DNA of 64,000 nt from Tetradesmus obliquus (taxonomy: Eukaryota; Chlorophyta; Chlorophyceae; Sphaeropleales; Scenedesmaceae), in assembly GCA_030272155.1 (NCBI GenBank), contig CP126198.1:1674001-1738000 (forward strand). Direction: 5' to 3'. A model generated the notes under the pieces. The model was not told where the DNA came from, ran no database searches, and saw only the letters and a list, made by a program, of their open reading frames with translations. Position numbers and translations under genes: made by a program. Of this stretch, positions 35,374 to 43,339 are shown piece after piece (positions within the stretch are counted from its first letter, which is position 1; every line of letters begins with the position of its first letter).

Positions 35374-35535
35374 ATGTTGCCAGGCTTGTGCATTTTGTAC
35401 ACCATCCAGTGGGGAGACACGCTGGGGAAGCTGTCCCAGCGGTACAGCACAACCGTGGCAAGGCTGGCACGCGACAATGGCATTCGGAACGTGAACAGGA
35501 TTTATGCTGGGCGAGAGCTGAGGATATGTAGCTGA
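29986..35535 (+). CDS. Secreted papain-type (C1A) cysteine protease with C-terminal LysM modules
   Basis: Exons 29986-30109, 30418-30681, 31245-31417, 31951-32074, 33247-33417, 33811-33974, 34209-34370, 34608-34837 and 35384-35535 join in phase except within exon 8. The N-terminus has a hydrophobic signal sequence (GLLLLLLAA). The catalytic Cys is in GDQDAGGSCGSCVAFAV, with V in place of the usual W. The conserved CNxG motif is CNRGM. The catalytic His is in GQGHAVTLIGYN and the Asn in YWIVKNSFGPAWGNGGFF. After the protease come two LysM-like units: one from ARRGDYAERVAQNFGIPVEQLL and a clear terminal one, YTIQWGDTLGKLSQRYSTTV ending ELRICS. LysM binds GlcNAc-containing glycans, so the enzyme probably acts at cell walls. 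Exon 6 uses a GC donor. Exon 8 seems to need a one-base frame change. TGTAA follows at 35734. Confidence 0.8.
31635..31676 (+). repeat. CTG microsatellite in protease intron 3
   Basis: About thirteen near-perfect CTG triplets occur here. Further CTG runs at 31769-31808 and 31898-31921 are internal to the adjacent exon-echo units, so they were copied with them. Confidence 0.85.
31700..33020 (+). repeat. Array of protease exon 4 echoes on both sides of the exon
   Basis: The real exon 4 is 31951-32074. Its start (CNRGMELAEALSAL) is echoed at about 31715-31770 and 31840-31895, upstream. Its end (HKAGWPSE, LPWAQPAGSPSG) is echoed at about 32130-32225, 32300-32345, 32420-32470, 32545-32590, 32670-32700, 32765-32825, 32870-32910 and 32985-33010, downstream. 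Many copies keep a CAGGTCAG or CAGGTGAG donor. Units are roughly 120 bp. This is the largest echo array in the window. Confidence 0.85.
34838..35020 (+). repeat. Echoes of protease exon 8 end
   Basis: The block from TGTGxGGCGCA to CGGCCTCTG|GTGAGAGTG (real edge 34837) recurs at about 34878-34957, and the first half again at 34990-35020. The first echo keeps an intact donor and CAG-rich codons. Confidence 0.8.
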
Positions 35536-36298
35536 CAGGGTGCGGCGAGAGCTTTCATCATCATCAGCGCCCGCAGCAGCAGCAGAAGTAGCAGCACGCT
35601 GTCACAACGCGGGAAGCGTGATCTTCAGGGCGCACACAAGTATGTGCAGTTCTGCCATCTGCATGCACATGATCAGCTGTGTGCTTGTCTGCAGTCTGTA
35701 GACGTTGACATAGGGCTTACATTTGCACTGCAATGTAAGCATTATAGCGAAAGGATGTATGCGCAATGGCATGTTGCTGCCAGCTTAACAGCCATATGGC
35801 CATACTGATCATGTGGCAAGATTTGGCTGATGGTGCGGCAGGCAGAGCCAGCCATGGTGCGTCCCAGGGCACAGCTGATGTGCTGTGCAAGTGCTGCAAT
35901 GTGTGCTTTGCTTGATTTTACCGTGCCTACACTGTGGGCTGGCAGCATGTTGCAGCTGCGCTCAAGGCTCCAAATCTGCAGCTGTTTCAGTTCAGCATCG
36001 CACTGCGAGTTGAACTGGCAACTACTGTTGCTGAGCTTGAGAAAGCTGTTGCAGTGGGAACTGCCAGCTGCAGCTGCTGCATAAAAGGGGCTGGTGATTG
36101 TGTGCAAACATGGTGGCAGCGTGCCAGCAGTGCAGGTGACGCCAATGCACCTATGTGCATCATCATGATGCCAACAGGGTGTGTGTGCCTGGTGCAGCCC
36201 CACACAGCAGCTCCATTGTACTTGTTGCTCTGAGGTACGTCAGCAGCGCTCAGTGTGGGACATTTGCTTACTGCACTAGCAGGTATGACCTGCTGCCT
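35536..36298. other. Intergenic, no gene confirmed
   Basis: A plus-strand stretch around 35934-36070 reads as an amphipathic helix (LQLFQFSIALRVELATTVAELEKAV) and might be a gene remnant. It has no start, neighbours or splice partners I can find. Nothing else is recognised. Confidence 0.3.
35734..35738 (+). terminator. TGTAA, probable polyadenylation signal of the cysteine protease gene
   Basis: The pentamer TGTAA, the usual poly(A) signal in Chlorophyceae, lies about 200 bp after the stop codon. A five-base match is weak evidence on its own. Confidence 0.4.
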
Positions 36299-36313
36299 GG
36301 GGGGGGGGGGGGG
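36299..36313 (+). repeat. Poly-G run (15 G) at the left end of the MITE
   Basis: Fifteen G bases overlap the left terminus, whereas the right terminus has only five C. The extra G bases probably arose by slippage after insertion and hide the exact left boundary. Confidence 0.8.
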
Positions 36314-36631
36314 CGGTTTAGTTGAAGCTGAGACACCCAGTTGCTCTGTGGAGGGGGGACTACCGCTTACCAGGGGGTAGCGAGGCAACAGCTGTCGCTT
36401 CTGAAAGTCGCTTGCCGCTTCACCCCCCTCCCTGTGCTGGGCTGTCACTGACTGAAACGGGCTGTGTTCCCGTCGTGTAACACACAATTCGTGACTGTTC
36501 AGTGTGCTGAATGGCAGTGACCAACTTGCTTACCGCTTACCCCCCTTCAAGCGCATCCCAGCCATACTTTGCTTGTCGCTTACCCCCCGTACAAAGCATC
36601 TGGGTGTCTCAGCTTCAACTAAACCGCCCCC
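36309..36631. mobile_element. MITE-like DNA element with perfect 32-bp terminal inverted repeats
   Basis: Positions 36309-36340 are the exact reverse complement of 36600-36631. The termini begin GGGGGCGGTTTAG. The interior (about 260 bp) has no coding capacity and several copies of CTTACC(G/C)CTTACC-like words and C-runs. A three-base CTG duplication may flank the element (left CCTG before the G-run, right CTGG after the C-run). This is the structure of a non-autonomous DNA transposon. Perfect arms suggest recent activity. The superfamily cannot be set without a partner transposase. Confidence 0.85.
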
Positions 36632-38452
36632 TGGCTGATAGCCAGCTGGCTGGCATTGTCATGTGCATGCGTCATGCTTGACTCTGAACCAGACTGATAG
36701 AGCCCCACCACGGCAGGAACGTAGCAACCAATATATCATAATCTGGTCCGGAAATAGAGAAGCGGGTTGCTGGTGCCAGCAGCCTCTGCAGGTTGTCACC
36801 CTAGGGAGCACAGGCTCACCACCACCACCAGCCTAGTTACCCATTACCTCGCTTGCTGCGTCACCGGTGACGTGTTTGCTATCGATAAGGCTTTTAATTC
36901 AGCGGTTGAACGGGCGGATCAGCCATGCATCAGTTTGCGGTCTGCTTGAAGCGACGCCACGGGCAGCATTGCAGCAGCGCGTAAGCACCAGCAGTCCGCA
37001 TGATTCTATAGACCACGCATACAATAACATTTAGTTTCACCGGCGCTAGGTGTGCTGCTTGCGGCAGCAGAAGGTGAGGGCACCGAGAGCAGCAGCAGCA
37101 GGAGTGTCAGCAGCAAAAGCTGCACATTCAGTCGGTGAGTACGAGACTTACACAGTCCTGTGAACTTCTGGTTTAGCCGGTCGAACTTGGTCGGCTCAGG
37201 CACGATGTTGCAATGCAGCAGAGCCAGTGTGCTGCAGCTGGCACTGCTGGCAACCCCTGCAGCTCAACTGCTGTAACCGACTGTACTGCCACATGCACCG
37301 TGGGCATTTGCCACAGTCATTCCCTTGCTTGACTTGCATGTGGCCACCGTCAGCAGGCTGTGCTATTGACATACTTTGTGCATTGAACGCTGATGTGGCA
37401 GCTGCAATGTCGTCGTAGTAACATAGGCCCCTGGTGCCGGGGTACATGAGCCTGTCCCGCAACTTGTCTGCTTGCCGGCGGTGGTAGCGCACCCGCTGTA
37501 ACCCGAGTGGGGGCAAGGGTGGTGGAATGCCGTAGACTCATGCGGTCCATCAGTCATGTGTCGAGACTGTGCCTAGTCAGAGTCTGCAGTGCACCTGTGC
37601 ACTTCCCGGAAGGGGGGTGCACTTGTGCATAATGCACAGGGGACTATGTCAGGCAGGCAACTGAGCAGCATTACCTGTCGCTGTAGATGGCTGCTAGATC
37701 ACACAGTTGAGCATGCTGGTGGGGCCCCCGTATGATACTCTCCCGGTGTGACTACACCCCTTTTTTGGCCTTTTTGCTGGGCCACTGTGCTGTTCTACTG
37801 TCAACCGCCATTCACACTGTTGCAAGGGTCAGAACTGTTTACCTGCTGGGAGAGATTGGGCAAGCCACCCCAGCAGTTTTGTTGTTCACATCGTGTTGCT
37901 GGTGAGGCCCCGTATTATACTCTCCCGGCGTGTCTACACCCTGGTTTTGGCTTTTGTCAACAGCATCTTGCTACAGTGTGACACCGCGTGAGCATGCATG
38001 GTTCTTTTTTGCATGCATGGTTCTTGTCGTTTTGCCCACGATTGCAGAGAGAAACAGCACTGCCTTTCAATCCCAGGGTGTCAGGGTTCTTAACTTCATC
38101 TGTCCTGCTTTGCTTACATCATTTTTGCTTACATTACGCCGCCATTATGCCATACAACTGTGTGCTGCATTGCTGGGCTGCTGGTTGTGCAGCGTGGGAG
38201 ACCTGCATGTAGTGCAGTTCAGAAGCGAATGCCTGATCACGGCATCCTGTGGCTTGCTGTTGAGCAAACTGATGCACCACACTGCATCAATAGGTGGGAT
38301 CGGTGCTGCCCATGTGTTATGCTGATGTGCAGCAATTTTTTCAGGTGCAGCAGTAATGTGATGCAGTAACAATAAAATCCTGCACAGTTTGGCGGGCTGA
38401 ACTGCCAAAATAAAAGCCAGGGTTGATGCTCAGCTACGCTGAGCGTGTCCTT
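36632..38452. other. Intergenic; possible minus-strand exons at 37006-37550
   Basis: On the minus strand, 37516-37196 reads MYPGTRGLCYYDDIAAATSA with a later Cys-rich part. From about 37245 down, another frame reads NIVPEPTKFDRLNQKFTGL up to a T|GTAAGT donor near 37155. Both look coding-like but I could not place them in a family or join them. A direct repeat lies at 37715-37957. No tRNA or other gene is seen before 38453. Confidence 0.3.
37715..37957. repeat. 60-bp direct repeat, two copies 185 bp apart
   Basis: Copies at about 37715-37776 and 37898-37957 share GATACTCTCCCGG-like and TACACCC blocks. The function is unknown. This may be part of an old element. Confidence 0.7.
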
Positions 38453-38532
38453 TGACGACGGTGGGGTTCGAACCCACGCCCTTTCGGACACGGACCTGAA
38501 CCGTGCGCCTTAGACCGCTCGGCCACATCGTC
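38453..38532 (-). tRNA. tRNA-Leu (anticodon CAG)
   Basis: Read on the minus strand, acceptor arms GACGATG and CGTCGTC pair (one G-U). The D arm contains GCCGAGCGGTCTAAGGC. The anticodon stem CACGG/CCGTG encloses the loop TTCAGGT, giving anticodon CAG for codon CUG. A longer variable arm and the T arm GTGGGTTCGAACCCCAC follow. No intron is present. CUG is a codon made abundant here by the CTG-rich sequence. Confidence 0.93.
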
Positions 38533-38633
38533 TGCTGCTACTGCCCGGAGGCAGCAGTAGTCGTCGGTTGGCGGCTGTGGCAATCCAGCAGCAGCAGGTG
38601 CCTTGAACCCCGCCAAACCAAAAAAATGCGACC

Positions 38634-39360
38634 TCCAGCGCGATTTTTGCTGAGTCATCTGCGACGTTCCCTGTGCACACCGTGTAACCCCTCTTCTTCT
38701 GCGACGTTCCAGATTTTCGGGTGTTCGTTGCAACGTAGTTGCCTGTGCACACCGTGTAACCCCTCTTCTTCTTCTTCTGCGACGTTCCAGATTTTCGGGT
38801 GTTCGTTGCAACGCAGTTGCCTGTGCACACCGTGCAACCCCCTCTTCGCGCGATTTTTTCCCTGGCCTGGGGTGGAGCATCATTTTTGGACATGTCCTGT
38901 TGCTGTGGCGGTGCGGCGTGAGGTGGAAAGTCAACTAAGGGCACTCAACTTGTTGCCGGCAGGTGCTGTACTGCCGTGCCGAGCTATATATGGTTGGCGT
39001 GTCCCCCCCCCCCCCCCCCCCCCCCATAACGCTGTACATCGGTTGGTGTGGGACATGGTCTGTCTTGCAGCAGTGCATGCTTTTGAGAAAGGCCGCAGGG
39101 CAGCGTGGGCTGTGTCCAGTGACCTTGGGGTGCCCCAGCTGGTGGAACAAGTGGCTGTGAGAGCAGCAGTAGGTGCTTTTTGGGATGCGCTTGCGGACTT
39201 TGCTGCTACGGCTAGGGTGCCGTCACGGTATAGAAATCGGCTGCTCACACAACAGCCTTTTATTGCCTGGCATACTGTGTTGCTTGGCAATGGTTTGTGT
39301 GTTGTGCGGCGGTGATGGCCTTCTTCTCACTGCATGTACTACATGCAAGCAGTACTTGCT
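38634..39360 (+). mobile_element. 5'-truncated LINE: C-terminal end of the reverse transcriptase ORF
   Basis: A plus-strand frame ending at the stop 39313-39315 contains a zf-RVT-type zinc motif: CTPCNP, then HHFWTCPVAVAVRREV (C-x2-C...H-x4-C), which is typical of the C-terminus of LINE ORF2 proteins. About 130 residues follow (LVWDMVCLAAVHAFEKGRRAAW ... PSRYRNRLL). The catalytic reverse transcriptase domain is missing, so this is a 5'-truncated copy. A 70-80 bp internal tandem repeat (38671-38850) multiplies the CTPCNP motif to three. A poly-C run of 23 at 39003-39025 encodes poly-Pro. A hairpin occurs 15 bp after the stop. Confidence 0.75.
39003..39025 (+). repeat. Poly-C run (23 C) inside the LINE fragment
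   Basis: A homopolymer in the coding frame reads as seven Pro. Its length is likely unstable and may differ between LINE copies. Confidence 0.9.
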
Positions 39361-42300
39361 TTCTCTGTGAGCTTCTGACACGCCAGAGCTAGCCGTCTTG
39401 CTTTGCAGGAGCTGTGAGTTGCCGTGTCGCTGCTGCAAAATGTAGTTGTGCGGCCCTTGCAGCAGCTGGCTTGTTCTCTGCTCTCTCTTCCCAGTTTGTC
39501 GCCTGAGGCCTCCGCCTGTCACACTATGGCCAAGCCTGATCCACAAACCATCCTCAAGTCGTCCACAGCGCCTGACTGGTGCATCCACAGCATGCTGCTG
39601 TGGATGACTGTTCAGTGGCTGCTCACAGAAGCTGTAAATGATGCCGTGGATGTGTTTTTAAGTGCATTCTATGGTTATTCAAGGACAGCACACCTGTGCA
39701 GCCGCAACAGTTGTACTGCAGGAGCCCCTCCTGGGGGGCCCAGATGTCAGGTGCAGGTGCAGGCCTGGCAGGACACATGCACGGTAGAGGCAGACTATGC
39801 TACTTTCTTATTACTTATAATCGTTCAGCCGTGGTTGTTGTACTACTGCAGTTCCCTTGCAACCCTGCAGGACTGGGCTGAAGCACTTGGTGTGCCGATG
39901 GCACATCTTGCTGCCAGCACAAACTGGGCGCCCAGTTGTAATAAATTTTCGAATCAAACGGTTTGTTAGAAGGAATGCGCCTGACAGCATTGGTCGCGCT
40001 CCTGACATCTGTTCAAACATCGTGGTTTGGAACTGACAGCCCACCCTAATGCGGAGCACCCCATGGCTGATGCAAGCGCAACATATGAAATTGAAGCTTT
40101 GAATTCAATGGACCTGCTTTCAACTGCGCCTGAGTAATGCCTGCGTACACAGCATCGTGAGGGGTTGCAGCGTACCTGCCGGGCTGCTTTTACAGCGATT
40201 GATGACGACATCTTCACGCAAAATATCACGTCGTAGCGATTACAATGAGTACAACAGGTTTAATGCAAGTGACCAGCCCAGGATCAGCCAGATCAACAGT
40301 GCTGCTACCAACAGCAACCATGGCTGTTGTGGGTGATCCTGGGCCCATCACTGTCGTGCGCCTGCTTCATTCGTTACTATATAAACATACTCTATGTTTC
40401 TAGCAGCGTTATTGCAGCGTTGACCACACTAGTGCCAGCTGATGCAGCAGGAGTTGCACAGCAGCAGGAGCAGCAGCAGGCATCCTCAACATACATGCAC
40501 GCCAAAGCACACATGTGTGGGCGGCAAATCCTGGACGCTGGATCTGCTATTGCACCAAACGTAAAGCAGCAGACAGCAGGTGAGCAAGCTGTGCAAGCCA
40601 CTAGGCAGGTGGTGACATCAGCAGCTGACCCGAGCACAGCAGCGGACTGCAGTCCCTCTGCACGCATGTGCATCTTGTCCTGCAGGCAGTCAGCGGTGGA
40701 TTTGTGAGGGGCAATCAGCCGTAGGGTCAACGCTTAGCCCGCAACAGCTTTGTCACGGTAGCGCAAGTGAAGCAGTGCTGTTTGGCATACTGAACATGCA
40801 TGAATTCACATGTATGTTGTTGCGCATGCATGGCTTACGGATCGCATTTGTGCACATTTTAACACTGCGCAAAGGCTGCCACGGCTACATTCCTTGAATT
40901 AGATGCCAAGTTGTGAAGCTGCGCTGATGATGTCAAGCAACAACAGCACACTCAGCGGCTGCAACAGCTTGATGCCAGGTGAGAGGATCTGCTGCCAGGT
41001 GTACAGCAGAAGCACAGGTTCAGCGACAGCTACATGACCCCAGAGGCAGTGCACAGCAACGACAACAGCTGGCAGTGGCTGCAGTAGCATGTGATGGCAG
41101 TAGCTGCTGCAGCGGCTGCCCTGCATGCGCACGACATAACGGTAACACTGGCAGCAGAAGCAGCAGCAGCACCTGTGATGCATGTTGGCTTGGGTCGCAC
41201 CACGGGGTGCCTGCAAGCATCAATGCAGTAGCAGCTGCCGTTTGCACAGCACTCACCACACGTGATGGTTTGCTGCAGGTTCGTCCAGTGCATCGGGCTG
41301 TTTGCAGGCAAGCAGCCTGCAGCGCGACGGCTTTACTCGCGCACAACAATCTCACTGTCAACAACAGTCTGGAATTTGTTGACAGGTACGTGCAAGGTTG
41401 AGCATGCAGGGCGCCATCCAGGGTTCTGCAGCGCAACACAGATCGCATGCCTGCCTAGTGTCAGATCACCTCCGCAGCAGTAGCAGCGTCAGACTTGTGC
41501 CACATGTTGTGTGGGGTCTTGATATGCCAGTGCTTCTATGCTGAGAAGCAGCAGCAGCGGCCGGCCACTCCTTCAAGAAGCAGCGAAGTTGTACAATTCC
41601 TGCATGGGGGTTTGACAGCAGCAGCGCTGCTGTAGCAGTTGCACGTACAACACAGACCCCTAAAACAGTTTGCTGCCTTTGTTATTGCTGCTGCTGCTAC
41701 TGCGACTGCTGCTGAATTGCCCAGTGCAGTGCAAGCTGATGTGCAGGTTACCGAGTTGCATGCTATGTGTTGCTGCAGCAAGCAGGCATCGTGGAGCTTT
41801 CATTCCATCAAATGCACGGTTTAGCAGCAGCTTAGGGCCTGACACAGCAAGACGGGCTGCTGGAGTGGCAAGCAGCATGCTACTGACTGAGCAGCATCAG
41901 ACAGAACACAATGGTTCAGGTTGCATGTGGCAGGTCACAGCATGGTGTTGCGTTGCAGGGACATAGCACATCTTGCGGCATTCTTGTCTGTTTTTGTGTA
42001 CATGTGGCCTGGTACTACAGGTGCAGCAGGAGCAGCAGTGACTTGGCCTTGCAAGCTTTGTACCTGCTGCTGCTTCTGTTGCTGCACGCTGTGCTCGCGT
42101 ACCCGGCGCCAGCGCGACGCGAAATCATCGATTATTGTTAAATATCATTGTTGAACATGTTTAATCAATGATTCGAGGCTGGTTTACGCTATCCACAACT
42201 TCATCCACAAGTGTGCGAAGTTCATCCACACGCCATGTGGACCCAGACGGATGTGGATGGCCTGTGGATGGCCGTAGTCCGCTGTGGATGGCACTGTGGA

Positions 42301-42570
42301 TGACCTGATGTGGACGATTTGTGGATGAGTTGTGGATGGGCCTTGACCATAGTGTCAGGCTGTGTTTCTGCTGGAGGGTGTTGTTCTGTGGATTCAGCCC
42401 GCCCGCTGCACTGCATAAAGTGCAGCTTGCTGTCACTGACACTGTTTACACTAGTCCTACCGTTGTTTAGCATCAACGCTGCCTGTGCTGTGACTGACGG
42501 CTTTGCCTGCAAGGCCATATGTCAAGTTAACCACACACAGAGACTTTCTGGGGTGAGTCTCCTTGAGTGA
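39361..42570. other. Long gene-poor stretch between LINE fragments
   Basis: No convincing gene. Weakly coding-like segments are a plus-strand frame near 40430-40705 (GRQILDAGSAIAPNVKQQTA), following a TATATAAA at about 40378-40385, and plus-strand 41240-41390 (LLAHNNLTVNNSLEFVD) bounded by CAG and AG|GT sites. They might be exons of one unrecognised gene or decayed sequence. A TGTGGATG-rich minisatellite is at 42185-42350. Confidence 0.3.
42185..42350. repeat. Degenerate TGTGGATG-type minisatellite
   Basis: About twelve occurrences of TGTGGATG, its variants or its complement (CATCCACA) are packed into 165 bp, in both orientations: the complement type at the left end and the direct type to the right. 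Spacing is irregular, 9-20 bp. Confidence 0.8.
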
Positions 42571-42775
42571 CAACCTGTTTTGCTGAGTCATCTGCGACAT
42601 TCCAGATTTTCGGGTGTTCGTTGCAACGTAGTTGCCTGTGCACGCCGTGTAACCCCTCTTCTTGCGCGAATATTTGGGGTGCTCTGCAGCCAGTGGGTAA
42701 GGGTGGTGTGGAGCTTGAGTACAGGACATGTCCTGCGTGGCCGAGGCTGTGGCTCTGCGGTCTGAACCCTCAGTA
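42571..42775 (+). mobile_element. Second LINE fragment (same family as 38634-39360)
   Basis: It shares the start TTTTGCTGAGTCATCTGCGA and the block encoding FQIFGCSLQRSCLCTPCNP with the first fragment, then diverges and ends in a stop at 42773-42775. Here the internal 70-80 bp unit is present only once, so the triplication in the first fragment is derived. No zinc-motif His is obvious. This is a short relic. Confidence 0.65.
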
Positions 42776-43339
42776 AATGTACAGTACCTGTACATCCTGC
42801 CGTGGCTGATAAATCAAATCACACGCAGCACAGCTGCTGTCCATGAGTACTACTCAAGCGTGAGTTTCGGTACAGCATGCTGCCAGCAGTGCGCAGTGCA
42901 GCATGCTGCGCAGTACATGTACTGGGCAGTACAACTTGTTTCCATTGAATCGAGAATTCAAGCATCTGTCATCTTGATCGCAGACTGCTCCAACACAACA
43001 GTGCAAAATGCACAAAAGTTTAATCTTTGGATGGTCAAACTCGGGTGCATTAAATCAAGACGCTTTGTTAAACAGCCAACAGTGTTTTCAAACCCTAACG
43101 TCTTTCTGTAGGAGATATGACTGCGTCGAGCAGCTCGCAAAGGACAAACACAGTGATAATAGTTATTTATTTCGTTCCAATGCATTATGCACTCTGCTTG
43201 TTACGCTCTGTTTCAAAAGAGCGGGAGATGGCGAACGCGGTGCATAGCCACCTGGCGAAGGGCTTATCGCAAATGCTAATCCTTGATGAAGCACAAGTTT
43301 GTTGCTGACGCGCCATAGCCAACGTGTCAGCAGGGCACA
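42776..43339. other. Upstream region of the 1269-aa gene
   Basis: No gene or repeat is recognised. It is less GC-rich than the surroundings, as expected for a promoter-bearing spacer. No clear TATA box close to the start at 43340. Confidence 0.35.

Noticed and set aside
39424-39969. 181-codon open frame downstream of the LINE fragment
   Set aside because: Composition is Cys/Leu/Trp-rich without motif, and it is out of context with the LINE stop; likely chance.
42185-42350. DnaA-box cluster / bacterial-type replication origin
   Set aside because: The surroundings are nuclear, with spliced genes and histones; the motif match is loose and the cluster is better called a minisatellite.
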